From the NCBI GenBank assembly GCA_001915545.1, contig MNQS01000021.1, positions 1-64,000 on the forward strand: a stretch of DNA of 64,000 nucleotides, read 5' to 3'. The translations under genes were made by a program, and so were the position numbers. Source of the DNA: Bacteroides sp. 43_108. GTDB lineage: Bacteria; Bacteroidota; Bacteroidia; Bacteroidales; Bacteroidaceae. Under the pieces are notes generated by a model. The model had not been told where the DNA came from, made no database searches, and was given only the letters and a program-made list of their open reading frames with translations. The number at the start of each line of letters is the position of its first letter. Positions within the stretch are counted from its first letter, which is position 1. Below are positions 10,214 to 18,555 of the stretch, in pieces.

Positions 10214-10268
10214 AAATGCAAATAATTAAAAATATACGTCAAACATCATACATAAAACTGCCGTTGCA

Positions 10269-12167
10269 TCATTTTATGACGCATCCGCGCACAGTCTTTC
10301 CTTTAGGAAAATCAGAACCGAAATAAAATCCAGGTTCAGGCGGCTGATTGTAGGCAACATTCTGTGTTGCAATGCTTATGCGGTAAGGTATATCTTCCAT
10401 AAATGTATGGAAACGGTAGTCAGTAGGAATCGTAGTTGTGTAGACACGTAGTTCACGGCTATCGCGTGTCCTGACAACAACTTCTTCACGCCAGTCTCCA
10501 ACAATGTCGCCCGACAGACAAGGGTTGGACTTTGTTCCGTTGTTGAACGAAATCTCACTGCCGAAATCAGCCATCACATCAGACTTATGCGTTTTCCAGT
10601 TGTACTTAGAAACTTTTCCGCCATCGAGAAGCTCACGCAACAAATCGCCATCCCACCACACGGCACTGTTCACTGAGACTTTTGCATCAGAAGCTATACA
10701 CTCACCTTTTACGTTGCGTATCCCTCCCGACGCGCTCGACCACATCTCCAAGCCGTAATTCTCCGGGTCAATATCAGCCGCCATTCCACGGCCTACGTCC
10801 ATTCTTGAAGGAAGCTGGAAGATGACTTTTCCTGTGGCGGCATCTCTGAAATCAGAACCGTCGCGCTTGTTCTCGTGTACATCCCAAATCTGCAGACGCT
10901 CACTGTCTGGATAGAATGCCATCTGATGCAAGGCATCGCCATGTCCCATACCAGTGTTGTAAAGACCCGTGCCGTCATTGTCCACACACATAGAACCGAA
11001 TGTTATCTCATCGCAGCCGTCGCCATCAACATCGCCTACACGTAGATTATGATTTCCCTGGCCTGCATACCTGCGCCATTGTTCCTCATCGGTATCGAAG
11101 ACCCATTTCTTTTTCAATTCCTTACCGTCCCAATCCCAAGCAGCGAGTACTGTACGCGTATAATATCCACGGCACATTACTACGCTCGGACGTTTGCCGT
11201 CAAGATATGCAACACAAGCCAAGAAACGATCGCATCGATTGCCGTAGCCATCGCCCCAAGCTTCTATACGTCCGCGAGGAGGTACATAATCAACCGTACA
11301 CATGGCTTTGCCGCTTTCACCGTTGAAAACAGTAAGATATTCCGGTCCTTCAAGTATGCGTCCTGTCATCTTGCGCCCGCCTTTCCTGCCACGCCCTTCA
11401 GTTTGGCCCAATATGCGGTAATCGGCATCTGCATCACCTATTACTTTACCGGCACCATCTCGTGTTCCGTCAGCCGTCTTCATAACGATTTCCGAGCGCC
11501 CGTCTCCATCAAGGTCGTAAACCATAAATTGAGTGTAATGAGCACCAGCACGGATATTCGGTCCCAAATCGATACGCCACAATTTGCGTCCGTCAAGACG
11601 ATAGCAATCAAACAGGACATTTCCGGTATATCCGTCGTGGGAATTGTCATGTGAATTTGAAGGATCCCACTTCAATATTATTTCATACTCTCCATCGCCG
11701 TCAACATCTCCCACACTGGCATCATTAGCTGAATAAGTGTAACGTGCACCGTCAGGAGAAACGCCTGGTTCAGGTACATCCAGAGGGATACTTATGTAGC
11801 CGTTACCTGAATTGGACTGCATTTTAAACGAGGCACCATCCTCCCGGTGCTCTCCGGCGCTGTCGGCAATCCGTACTTCATATACACCATCACCTTCAGA
11901 GGCACCACACTTGAAAAATGTTGCATCCTTTATAGGCACGGCATTAAGTTTCTTGCCGTTGCAATATACATTAAATGCAATGTCTGAAGGATCTGAAGAC
12001 TTGTATCTCCATGACACGCACACACTATCATTTTCGGCACCGCAACGCACGGCAACCACTCCTCTACCCAACTTCTCCATCGTAATTCCAGAGTATCTCG
12101 GTTGGGCATACGTTGTTCCGGCAAGGAATGCTGAAACAGCCAAAACAAAAATAGATTTCATATACAT
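10269..12167 (-). CDS. Rhamnogalacturonan lyase, polysaccharide lyase family 11 (YesW/YesX-like)
   Basis: A 632-residue secreted enzyme with signal peptide MKSIFVLAVSAFLAGTTYA; the ATG at 12161 is an equally good start. The mature part begins RYSGITMEKLGRGVVAVR and contains an N-terminal fibronectin-like segment. An eight-bladed beta-propeller follows, built around repeated Ca2+-binding DxDGDG loops (GDVDGDGEYEI, YDLDGDGRSEI, GDVDGDGCDEI). This architecture is diagnostic of PL11, which cleaves the rhamnosyl-galacturonate bond in the rhamnogalacturonan-I backbone by beta-elimination. No SusC/SusD pair or other pectinase is adjacent. The only related gene here is the decayed GH106 tail 9 kb away, so this looks like an isolated pectin enzyme. 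Confidence 0.93.
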   Translation of the reverse strand: MYMKSIFVLAVSAFLAGTTYAQPRYSGITMEKLGRGVVAVRCGAENDSVCVSWRYKSSDPSDIAFNVYCNGKKLNAVPIKDATFFKCGASEGDGVYEVRIADSAGEHREDGASFKMQSNSGNGYISIPLDVPEPGVSPDGARYTYSANDASVGDVDGDGEYEIILKWDPSNSHDNSHDGYTGNVLFDCYRLDGRKLWRIDLGPNIRAGAHYTQFMVYDLDGDGRSEIVMKTADGTRDGAGKVIGDADADYRILGQTEGRGRKGGRKMTGRILEGPEYLTVFNGESGKAMCTVDYVPPRGRIEAWGDGYGNRCDRFLACVAYLDGKRPSVVMCRGYYTRTVLAAWDWDGKELKKKWVFDTDEEQWRRYAGQGNHNLRVGDVDGDGCDEITFGSMCVDNDGTGLYNTGMGHGDALHQMAFYPDSERLQIWDVHENKRDGSDFRDAATGKVIFQLPSRMDVGRGMAADIDPENYGLEMWSSASGGIRNVKGECIASDAKVSVNSAVWWDGDLLRELLDGGKVSKYNWKTHKSDVMADFGSEISFNNGTKSNPCLSGDIVGDWREEVVVRTRDSRELRVYTTTIPTDYRFHTFMEDIPYRISIATQNVAYNQPPEPGFYFGSDFPKGKTVRGCVIK

Positions 12168-12241
12168 AGTATTTCTATCAAGACCAAAGGTATCAATTTA
12201 AATGCATACCATCTTTAAGGAATGCATTAAAATATAAAAAA

Positions 12242-12289
12242 GCAGAATCCAGCATGTGCATATAAAACTGCACGGCAACCAGATTCTGC
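12242..12289 (-). terminator. Hairpin terminator of the 12.4-kb lipoprotein gene
   Basis: On the minus strand GCAGAATC pairs with GATTCTGC, with an inner GTGCA/TGCAC stem, followed by a run of six T. It lies about 80 bases after the lipoprotein stop. Confidence 0.8.
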
Positions 12290-12368
12290 CATATTTTTCA
12301 TTATCAAGTATAAAATTCAAGAACCATATATCCTTGAACCTTCAATTACGGACTAAATGATACAGCTA

Positions 12369-12851
12369 TTAAAAGTCTTTTTCAAACAATCCCATAGGAC
12401 GCAAAGCCGAATAAGTGCTGTACATAGAATAATGTGCTGTGAAATAATTCAAAGGAAGCTCTGATGCCGAAGCATATCCCAGACCTGCAAGAGAATCCCT
12501 ATGGTTTGCATACATATTGTCCTTGAGCTCAGAGAGTGTATGCTTGTTCAGAACAGCTTTATATTCATCTCTTGCCAAGGAATCGCAAATTGCTATAGCC
12601 ATCCATGTTGAAGAATAGTCAACTTCAGCATGTTTTGTAAAACGTGACTTATATCCTGTAATTCCAAGACTGTCGAAACTCTCAACGATTAGATCGTAAA
12701 ATACAGTATCGTTCAAGTCTGAGAATTTCAAAGAATCACAATTTGACACATACGAACATGTAGCCGAGGCCTTGCTGTCATCGCCCATGCACGAAACAAA
12801 TGTAATGCAAGCCATAAAAAGCAATGCACCACCAATAAAGATTTTTTTCAT
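12369..12851 (-). CDS. Small lipoprotein of unknown function
   Basis: A 160-residue protein with a lipoprotein signal (MKKIFIGGALLFMACITFVSC; Cys21 is the likely lipidation site). The following MGDDSK is acidic at +2/+3, so surface exposure in Bacteroidota fashion is possible. The mature part is Ser/Asp/Tyr-rich, with no motif that I recognise. It is a single-gene unit closed by a terminator. I do not assign a function. Confidence 0.8.
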   Translation of the reverse strand: MKKIFIGGALLFMACITFVSCMGDDSKASATCSYVSNCDSLKFSDLNDTVFYDLIVESFDSLGITGYKSRFTKHAEVDYSSTWMAIAICDSLARDEYKAVLNKHTLSELKDNMYANHRDSLAGLGYASASELPLNYFTAHYSMYSTYSALRPMGLFEKDF

Positions 12852-12999
12852 TGTCTGTAAGGATTAAATAACTTATTGAACTTTAGTCCGCAAAAATATT
12901 ACAAAAAAGATGCACAGCAAACTTTTGGACTATAAAAAATAATACAAAAGAACATTTTAGATACATAAAAGAGCACGGAGCATACATTTTTACATTTTA

Positions 13000-13075
13000 C
13001 GAGGGCTCGAGGCTTTTATTCCGAGGGCTCACGATTCAAACCGCAGGCGCTCGCAAATTCGTTCACGAGCCTCAG
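13000..13075. repeat. Cluster A: four GC-rich near-palindromic 10-mers at exact 22-nt period
   Basis: Units start at 13000 (CGAGGGCTCG), 13022 (CGAGGGCTCA), 13044 (CAGGCGCTCG) and 13066 (CGAGCCTCAG). Successive starts differ by exactly 22 bases. The 12-base spacers are AT-rich and unrelated to one another. The same design recurs at 34794 and 58141. Family unknown to me. Confidence 0.8.
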
Positions 13076-13102
13076 GAAAAACATAAGCACTTCGCAAGAA
13101 AA

Positions 13103-13137
13103 CAAAAAAAGCTGCACACTCATCATAAGTGTACAGC
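13103..13137 (-). terminator. Terminator of the SPOR-domain gene
   Basis: On the minus strand GCTGTACACT pairs with AGTGTGCAGC across a 7-base loop and is followed by seven T. It lies 80 bases past the SPOR stop. Confidence 0.85.
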
Positions 13138-13215
13138 CATTATATGAATAAACAACAGTCTGCTACCGGAAACAACGAAAGATTTCAGTTCCGTGCAGCC
13201 GAGAATATTACCTTA

Positions 13216-13680
13216 TCAATATGTTCTGTAAAGAAGCCATGCATCTGGATATGTTGAACGCAGATTGTCGCGAGAAGAAACTGCTTCGCTCTTGTCATCG
13301 CTGGAGAATGCTACGACACGGTACATACCTGTATCTGGATTCTGCGCAACCTGTGCACTATAACCCTGATTTACAAGTGTATTGCGGAGATTATTTGCAT
13401 TGTCGACGCTCTTGAAAGAACCGCAGACAACATTATATGCCTTCAAAACACCACCATTCATTACATTAAGACGCTCAGAACGAACATTAGTTTCTTCTGC
13501 CGGAGTCTCAACCGGAGTTACAACCGGAGTTACAGCTACAGGTTCTGTAGTCTGCTGAGCTTCCAATTCCTGAGCCTTTGCCTTCTCATAAGCCTTCTTG
13601 TAATCACTTTCCTGAGTCTTGCACGATACGAACATCAATCCTGCGACAAGCGACAAAACCAAAAAGAAATTTTTCTTCAT
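13216..13680 (-). CDS. SPOR-domain lipoprotein
   Basis: A 154-residue protein with a lipobox signal ending LVAGLMFVSC. A charged helix (YKKAYEKAKAQELEAQ) follows, then a Pro/Val/Thr-rich linker (VTPVVTPVETPAEET), and a C-terminal SPOR domain of about 70 residues (YNVVCGSFKSVDNANNLRNTL...YRVVAFSSDDKSEA). SPOR domains bind denuded glycan strands of septal peptidoglycan, so the protein probably sits at the division site, tethered to a membrane by its lipid. The start has the only signal sequence in frame. It is a single-gene unit ending in a strong terminator. Confidence 0.9.
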   Translation of the reverse strand: MKKNFFLVLSLVAGLMFVSCKTQESDYKKAYEKAKAQELEAQQTTEPVAVTPVVTPVETPAEETNVRSERLNVMNGGVLKAYNVVCGSFKSVDNANNLRNTLVNQGYSAQVAQNPDTGMYRVVAFSSDDKSEAVSSRDNLRSTYPDAWLLYRTY

Positions 13681-14134
13681 AATTTAAAGTTATTTTGAAT
13701 TAAATTGTTCATTATACCTTTCTTCAAACAACGCTTACCCTATACGGATTTCATAAAAAGACGTTTCAACGGGCGAATATACGCCAAAAATATGTCAAAA
13801 TGCAGAAACTGCCTCAAAATTATGCAATAATGATTCAGAATGCCACAAATATTAGAACAATATGCTTGTCTCAAGCGTTAAAACTAACAGACGAGGACAT
13901 TCAGACAGCGAGCTGACGCATTGCAGAATACTCCACATCATGCAACTTCCGAACAAAAGGAAAAACAGACAACGGAAAAACGCAAAAAAAAGTTAATGGA
14001 ATATCAAACTTATGATTTACGAATAAATAATTCTATATTTGAATAATAAAGCATGGCGGCAATGAAGCTTTAATGCCCCAAAGCCCCAAGAGAGAGTTAT
14101 AAAAGTAATAATGGACATCTAAAAATCAAAGAAC
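13681..14134. other. 454-base divergent intergenic region
   Basis: Lies between the divergent SPOR and YtxH genes and should hold both promoters. A TATATTTG at 14034-14041 fits the -7 consensus for the YtxH operon. I see no ORF, repeat or strong hairpin elsewhere in it. Confidence 0.7.
14034..14041 (+). promoter_or_regulatory. Putative -7 box (TATATTTG) for the YtxH operon
   Basis: Exact TAnnTTTG match 93 bases before the YtxH start, implying an ~85-nt leader. No clear -33 TTTG at the ideal distance. Confidence 0.5.
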
Positions 14135-14383
14135 ATGAAGAACAATTGGGCAATTTTAGCTGCATTCTTAGGCGGAGCAGCTGCGGGAGCAATGTTGGGA
14201 CTGCTTTTCGCACCGGAAAAAGGTGAAGATCAGAGAAAGAAGATAATGGATGCGCTTGCAAAAAAAGGTATCAGACTGAGCAAGGAAGATTTCAACAGAC
14301 TGGTAAATGAAATCACAAGCGAAATCAAATCTATAGGAAAAAAGAAAGAGGCAGATCCACAAGAGGATTTTGATGTAGAATAA
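14135..14383 (+). CDS. YtxH-domain small membrane protein
   Basis: An 82-residue protein with one N-terminal glycine/alanine-rich helix (LAAFLGGAAAGAMLGLLFAPEKGEDQRKK, about 8-36) followed by a charged, helical tail. The small-residue helix running into FAPEKG is the hallmark of the YtxH family. These are membrane-anchored proteins of unknown mechanism, often linked to envelope stress. It is the first gene of a three-gene operon with a 4-TM-like partner and an 81-residue protein. Confidence 0.85.
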   Translation: MKNNWAILAAFLGGAAAGAMLGLLFAPEKGEDQRKKIMDALAKKGIRLSKEDFNRLVNEITSEIKSIGKKKEADPQEDFDVE

Positions 14384-14394
14384 AATAAGCGAAC

Positions 14395-14802
14395 ATGAGA
14401 TTTTGCGAAGAGGACAGCGACCTGAATAAAACGATCGATGACGGCAAAAGGCTGGTCAGAATAATGCGCCGGTATCTTAAGCTGGAAGCAATAGACTGGA
14501 TTACAGTTGTATTAAGCATATTCATCGTCACAAGCACCATTATAATATTGGGCGTAAACGTGATATTCTATATATGCATGGGACTGGCAAACTGCCTGAC
14601 TGAGATCACAGGTGACATAGCCCTCAGCTATTTCATAATTGCCTTGGCACTGGCTCTTATAGCTACCATAATATATCTGTTCAGGCGCAGACTGATAACT
14701 CAGCCGATTCTGAGAATATTGGTAAAGAACATGCTCGAAAAGAAAAAAGAAGTACAAACTGCAGCCGAGCAGAAAAACAGTCATGAGGAGGTAAGGAAAT
14801 GA
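14395..14802 (+). CDS. Holin-like / DUF1469-type membrane protein
   Basis: A 135-residue protein starting 11 bases after the YtxH stop. A charged N-terminus is followed by two strongly hydrophobic segments (about 43-67 and 82-100, VLSIFIVTSTIIILGVNVIFY and YFIIALALALIATIIYLF) and a basic, helical C-terminus. In Bacteroidales the gene following YtxH is commonly annotated as phage holin family protein. The arrangement (two close helices, cytoplasmic tails) resembles the actinobacterial holin-X/DUF1469 proteins, and I see nothing viral nearby. Its stop overlaps the next start (ATGA). Confidence 0.75.
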   Translation: MRFCEEDSDLNKTIDDGKRLVRIMRRYLKLEAIDWITVVLSIFIVTSTIIILGVNVIFYICMGLANCLTEITGDIALSYFIIALALALIATIIYLFRRRLITQPILRILVKNMLEKKKEVQTAAEQKNSHEEVRK

Positions 14803-15044
14803 GCGGCAGAATAACATCCATAGAACAACTCAGGGAAGAGAAAAGCCATCTTCTGGATGAAGCGCGAAACATCACGGAAAGAATACAGAAACGCACTTAT
14901 GCTAAATTTGCACCGGCCTCTGACAGCTACTTCAATTCTGGACAGAAATTCATAAGATTCATCGGATATGGAATAACGGCATACAAGACTGCCATGATGA
15001 TAAAAAAATTCGTCAGCACCATATCCAGTTTCAGAAGAAAGTAG
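14799..15044 (+). CDS. Conserved small protein of the YtxH operon
   Basis: An 81-residue protein whose ATG overlaps the preceding stop, implying translational coupling. The N-terminal half is a charged helix (SIEQLREEKSHLLDEARNITERIQKRTYAKF). The C-terminus has a weakly hydrophobic stretch (FIGYGITAYKTAMMIKKFVSTI) that could associate with the membrane. I do not recognise a domain. Its position suggests it works with the two envelope proteins before it. Confidence 0.75.
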   Translation: MSGRITSIEQLREEKSHLLDEARNITERIQKRTYAKFAPASDSYFNSGQKFIRFIGYGITAYKTAMMIKKFVSTISSFRRK

Positions 15045-15103
15045 AACCTAAACAAAGGAAGCTGACAAGAACAATCGAAAAGCCCAAGGCCACCCGATTA
15101 AGG

Positions 15104-15143
15104 ATGCAGCCGGCCATGATAAGAAAGACATGGCCGGCTGCAT
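15104..15143 (+). terminator. Long perfect hairpin after the YtxH operon
   Basis: ATGCAGCCGGCCATG and CATGGCCGGCTGCAT form a 15-bp perfect stem with a 10-base loop. The following bases are only mildly T-rich. It most likely ends the operon. Confidence 0.7.
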
Positions 15144-15255
15144 TGTTGTGCATGATATACACAAAAGTAAACGGACATTGAGAACAAAAACACAAAAGCG
15201 CAAGATAAAAAGCACAAAAAAACTTCTTGACAGCTATTTGTAAACAAAAGTGTAC

Positions 15256-15263
15256 TAACTTTG
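15256..15263 (+). promoter_or_regulatory. Putative -7 box (TAACTTTG) for recR
   Basis: Exact TAnnTTTG match 77 bases before the recR start. Candidate TTTG boxes upstream are at non-ideal distances. Confidence 0.45.
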
Positions 15264-15339
15264 CAAAAATTAAGACATGCCGTGCAAAAGCATCGCATGA
15301 CAAATCAACACAAATGCCGCGCGGCAGAAAGTAAAAGAA

Positions 15340-15960
15340 ATGGAGCAGCAATATTCTTCAGAGCTATTTGAAAAAGCAGTGGACGAATTCACCAAACTTC
15401 CAGGTATTGGACGCAAAACTGCTACAAGACTTGTCCTTCACATGCTCAGACTTGATACAGGCGCAGTGGACAACTTCGGCCAATCCATTACCAACCTGAG
15501 GCATAATGTGAAATACTGCAAGATATGCCACAACATTTCAGACACTGATGTATGCTCAATCTGCGCAAACACGTCGCGCGACAAATCAACGATATGCGTT
15601 GTGGAAAACATACAAGACGTAATGGCCATTGAGTCCACAACGCTTTATCACGGACTGTACCACGTACTCGGAGGAGTCATTTCACCGATGGACGGAATAG
15701 GCCCGAACGATCTTGAAATAGAAAGCCTCATCGACAGAATTGCTGAAAACGATGTCAACGAAGTAATCTTCGCCCTCAGTTCAACAATGGAAGGCGACAC
15801 TACCAATTTCTTCATATCAAGAAAGCTCGCCGCATTCAAGGATTTGAAGGTGAGCATATTGGCAAGAGGCATGTCCATCAACGACGAACTGCAATACACG
15901 GACGAAGTGACCCTTGGACGCTCAATAATCAACAGAGTACCGTTCAGCACAAAATATTGA
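15340..15960 (+). CDS. recR: Recombination protein RecR
   Basis: A 206-residue protein of normal RecR length. Its helix-hairpin-helix is [20 protein letters not shown] (17-36). A four-Cys zinc finger uses C60, C63, C72 and C75. The Toprim domain begins at about 82 ([13 protein letters not shown]) and contains [16 protein letters not shown]. RecR acts with RecO (and RecF) to load RecA on SSB-coated single-stranded DNA at gaps. It probably starts an operon: a membrane protein follows after 17 bases, and a glycosyltransferase is coupled to that. Confidence 0.97.
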   Translation: MEQQYSSELFEKAVDEFTKLPGIGRKTATRLVLHMLRLDTGAVDNFGQSITNLRHNVKYCKICHNISDTDVCSICANTSRDKSTICVVENIQDVMAIESTTLYHGLYHVLGGVISPMDGIGPNDLEIESLIDRIAENDVNEVIFALSSTMEGDTTNFFISRKLAAFKDLKVSILARGMSINDELQYTDEVTLGRSIINRVPFSTKY

Positions 15961-15977
15961 AAATTATATAGAAGACA

Positions 15978-16439
15978 ATGGAAAAACAGATAAGTATATT
16001 GCTCAAGCATTTAAAGACCGAACTGATCAGTCTCTGGATTCTTCAGATTCTCCTGTTTGCAGCCGGGGAGACAAACATTCTGCCAAACGGCGTATATGCT
16101 GGTGATGCACAAACAGAATATGCACTCAACTGCACAGGAGTACTGCTCATGCTGATTGTCGTTCCGCTGGCATTAAGACTGTTCAACCTCAACACAACAA
16201 GAGGCATAAAACGCATGAACCTTGACGAAGCTATCACAGAATACCACAAGTGGAGCATTGTAAGGATTGTACTGCTTGCTATTTCAAATTTTGCAAACAC
16301 TGTGTTCTATTATTTCACCCTAAACACAGCAAACCTGCTCTGCATTTTCATCGGACTGGTGGCATTGTTCATGTGCTGGCCAACATACAACAAGATCAAA
16401 GATTACCTAGAACTCACAAACAAACAGAACGAACAATGA
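15978..16439 (+). CDS. Four-helix inner-membrane protein of unknown function
   Basis: A 153-residue protein with about four hydrophobic segments (about 15-30, 50-68, 93-112 and 118-138). A conserved-looking polar loop, LNTTRGIKRMNLDEAITEYHKWSIVR, lies between the second and third. I do not recognise a named family. It is placed between recR and a GT2 gene in Bacteroidales fashion. Its stop overlaps the start of the glycosyltransferase (ATGA), so the two are probably co-translated. Confidence 0.8.
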   Translation: MEKQISILLKHLKTELISLWILQILLFAAGETNILPNGVYAGDAQTEYALNCTGVLLMLIVVPLALRLFNLNTTRGIKRMNLDEAITEYHKWSIVRIVLLAISNFANTVFYYFTLNTANLLCIFIGLVALFMCWPTYNKIKDYLELTNKQNEQ

Positions 16440-17623
16440 AATTGTCGATAATCATTGTAAACTACAACGTAAAATACTACCTTGAGCAGTGTCTTAGTGC
16501 TGTAGCAAAAGCTTCATGCGCAACAAGGCACGAGGTTGAAGTTTTCGTTGTCGACAACAACAGTACCGACGGTTCCGTTGAATACATTAAAAAACGTTTC
16601 CCCGAAACAATCATAATTGCAAACAAAGAGAATGTCGGCTTCGCAAAGGCCAACAACCAGGCCATAGAGCAATCAAAGGGTGAATTCATCATGCTCCTGA
16701 ATCCTGACACTATCATAGGGGAAGAATCGCTCAACAAATGCATATCATTCCTCGACAGCCACAAAGACGCAGGTGCGCTAGGAGTAAAAATGCTGAAAAG
16801 CAACGGCACTTTTGCACTGGAATCACGCAGAGGAATCCCTACCCCATTCACATCGTTCTGCAAAATGACAGGACTTTGCAATCTGTTTCCGCAAAGCAGG
16901 ATTTTTGGAAGATACTACATGCAGTATCTGAACAAAGAAGAGGCCAACCGTATTGAAATAATCTCCGGAGCCTGTATGATCATAAGGCGCAAAGCCATGG
17001 AGATAAGCGGAACCCTCGACGAAACATTCTTCATGTATGGAGAAGACATAGACATGTCATACAGACTTCTAAAAACCGGATACAACAACTATTATGTTCC
17101 GGTACCAATCCTGCATTATAAAGGCGAAAGTACAGAAAAAAGCTCATATCGCTACGTATACGTATTCTACAAGGCCATGCTGATTTTCTTCAGAAAACAC
17201 TACGGCCATTACAGTATATTGCTGTCTCTACCAATCAAATCAGCTATCTGCTTCAAAGCTGTGTGTACCTATATTCTTGAACAGATGAAAAAAACAAAGG
17301 ACATATCGAGCGGACGTGAAACGGCGCTTAAAAAAAGTTACCTTTTTATAGGTACAGACAACAGCCTGCCTATAATGGAAGACATAGCAAAGAGAAACAG
17401 ACTAAAATTCTCATCGGCCAAAATTTCGGAAGAATTGTTCAAAAAAGGACATTCAGCAATTACAGCTTCAAACAAATACGATTATATAGTGTACGACACC
17501 GATGTCTTCAGATATGAAGATATTCTTTCTTTCTTTGAAAAAAATGAAGATCATCATGCTAAAATGGGAACGTTCACAACAAAAAACAATTGCATAATCA
17601 CCGATGCTGTAATAATACAATAG
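16436..17623 (+). CDS. Family 2 glycosyltransferase
   Basis: A 395-residue protein beginning MKLSIIIVNYNVKYYLEQCL. The ATG overlaps the upstream stop, which decides the start over longer in-frame readings. Rhamnosyltransferase-like GT2 features are visible: NVGFAKANNQAI, the nucleotide/metal site in MLLNPDTIIG, and the acceptor-site segment FFMYGEDIDMSYRLLKTG. The last ~90 residues are a separate small segment (SYLFIGTDNSLPIMEDIAKRN...). It probably transfers a sugar from a nucleotide-sugar donor onto a glycolipid or surface glycan; the substrate is unknown. It lies outside the main polysaccharide loci. Confidence 0.88.
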   Translation: MKLSIIIVNYNVKYYLEQCLSAVAKASCATRHEVEVFVVDNNSTDGSVEYIKKRFPETIIIANKENVGFAKANNQAIEQSKGEFIMLLNPDTIIGEESLNKCISFLDSHKDAGALGVKMLKSNGTFALESRRGIPTPFTSFCKMTGLCNLFPQSRIFGRYYMQYLNKEEANRIEIISGACMIIRRKAMEISGTLDETFFMYGEDIDMSYRLLKTGYNNYYVPVPILHYKGESTEKSSYRYVYVFYKAMLIFFRKHYGHYSILLSLPIKSAICFKAVCTYILEQMKKTKDISSGRETALKKSYLFIGTDNSLPIMEDIAKRNRLKFSSAKISEELFKKGHSAITASNKYDYIVYDTDVFRYEDILSFFEKNEDHHAKMGTFTTKNNCIITDAVIIQ

Positions 17624-17762
17624 GCAAAACGCAATTCTAAGCTGAAAAAAAGTGCAAAGATTCAAGCCCACTTAAACACTGAAAAATCAACAACTTACAA
17701 CATAAATAAGCCACAAGACGCAATAAATCAGAAAAAATATTCTAAAAAAAGTGCTCAAATAT

Positions 17763-17793
17763 TTTGCAGATATAGAAAAATGCCCTACCTTTG
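17763..17793 (+). promoter_or_regulatory. Bacteroidota promoter of the tRNA-Asp pair
   Basis: TTTG (17763-17766), 19 bases, then TACCTTTG (17786-17793), an ideal -33/-7 arrangement. The first tRNA begins 41 bases later. Confidence 0.8.
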
Positions 17794-17833
17794 CACTCGC
17801 AAATCAGAAATGAGGGCACAACAAAAACAAAAA

Positions 17834-17907
17834 GGTGCGTTAGTTCAGCTGGTTAGAATACATGCCTGTCACGCATGGGGTCACGGGTTCGAGTCCCGTA
17901 CGCACCG
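17834..17907 (+). tRNA. tRNA-Asp (GTC), copy 1
   Basis: The acceptor arms GGTGCGT and ACGCACC pair fully. The anticodon stem CATGC/GCATG encloses loop CTGTCAC, giving anticodon GTC. The T-arm is ACGGGTTCGAGTCCCGT. CCA is not encoded. Confidence 0.97.
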
Positions 17908-17955
17908 CTGAAAAGTCCGACTTTCGAGAAGCAAAACAATAAAACATATTAAACT

Positions 17956-18029
17956 GGTGCGTTAGTTCAGCTGGTTAGAATACATGCCTGTCACGCATGG
18001 GGTCACGGGTTCGAGTCCCGTACGCACCG
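17956..18029 (+). tRNA. tRNA-Asp (GTC), copy 2
   Basis: Identical in sequence to the copy 48 bases upstream, with the same GTC anticodon, and probably on the same transcript. A hairpin terminator follows directly. Confidence 0.97.
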
Positions 18030-18033
18030 CAAG

Positions 18034-18067
18034 AAATCCTGAAGCAAATGCTTCGGGATTTTTGTTT
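18034..18067 (+). terminator. Terminator of the tRNA-Asp transcript
   Basis: AAATCCTGAAGC pairs with GCTTCGGGATTT (one G-T pair) over a 4-base loop, followed by TTTGTTTT. Confidence 0.85.
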
Positions 18068-18219
18068 TATAGACATGCAGAGGTTTACAACCGCAACAAA
18101 TCGCATAAAATAAGAACAAGCTATAAAACATGTAAAATCAGCCACATTTTATTTCATAAATACATACATTTGCATAGAAATAAAATTTTCATTGATTGTA
18201 TCTTCTAAAGGTTCTACAC

Positions 18220-18555
18220 ATGAAAACACGCAACCTCGTATTATCGTCTGCAGTATGCCTGCTATTCTTTTCAAGCTGCTTCACAAGCCAGAAAGCCAGC
18301 AAATTCAATTCAAGTGATATAACTCTTGGAATGGACAAAACGGAATTTATCAAGAATTACGGCGAACCATTCAACAAAGATGCATCTTTGACCAATGACG
18401 GCAAAAGCGAGGAAACGCTTTTCTACAAAGAAGAACTGTACAATGGAACATGGTATATTGTTACCACTGCTTTCACATTCGTTGATGGTAAATTGACAAA
18501 ACAAAAGGTGGAAAAAGAAGAAAGAGTATTCAATGAAAATGATTCGAGAAAATGA
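18220..18555 (+). CDS. Small lipoprotein with SmpA/BamE-like motif
   Basis: A 111-residue protein starting MKTRNLVLSSAVC, with lipobox FFSSC. An upstream TTG in frame would only lengthen the signal. The mature part contains SSDITLGMDKTEFIKNYGEP, the LGMs..ev....GeP pattern found in SmpA/OmlA/BamE-like folds, followed by beta strands (TLFYKEELYNGTWYIVTTAFTFVDGKL). A periplasmic scaffold role at the outer membrane is a reasonable guess only. Its stop overlaps the ATG of the receptor-like pseudogene (ATGA), suggesting the two were once co-translated. Confidence 0.75.
   Translation: MKTRNLVLSSAVCLLFFSSCFTSQKASKFNSSDITLGMDKTEFIKNYGEPFNKDASLTNDGKSEETLFYKEELYNGTWYIVTTAFTFVDGKLTKQKVEKEERVFNENDSRK

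Larger units (their letters stand above)
12852..13215. other. 364-base gene-free interval holding repeat cluster A and a terminator
   Basis: Contains the presumed promoter region of the lipoprotein (AT-rich, 12860-12960), four 22-nt-spaced GC-rich near-palindromes (13000-13075), and the SPOR-gene terminator (13103-13137). No coding potential seen. Confidence 0.8.

Noticed and set aside
11049-11654. 201-codon plus-strand frame opposite the PL11 lyase
   Set aside because: The lyase frame is certain (DxDGDG loops), and the antisense translation has no recognisable feature.
13000-13075. CRISPR array at the 22-nt-period repeats
   Set aside because: The repeats are 10 bases and variable, the spacers only 12 bases, with at most four units, and no cas gene is near.
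14395-14802. Prophage remnant indicated by the holin-like protein
   Set aside because: No other phage gene is nearby and the YtxH neighbour is the usual chromosomal context.
17834-18029. Integration site or mobile element at the twin tRNA-Asp genes
   Set aside because: No integrase gene and no partial tRNA repeat further away were seen; the duplication with shared promoter and terminator explains it.
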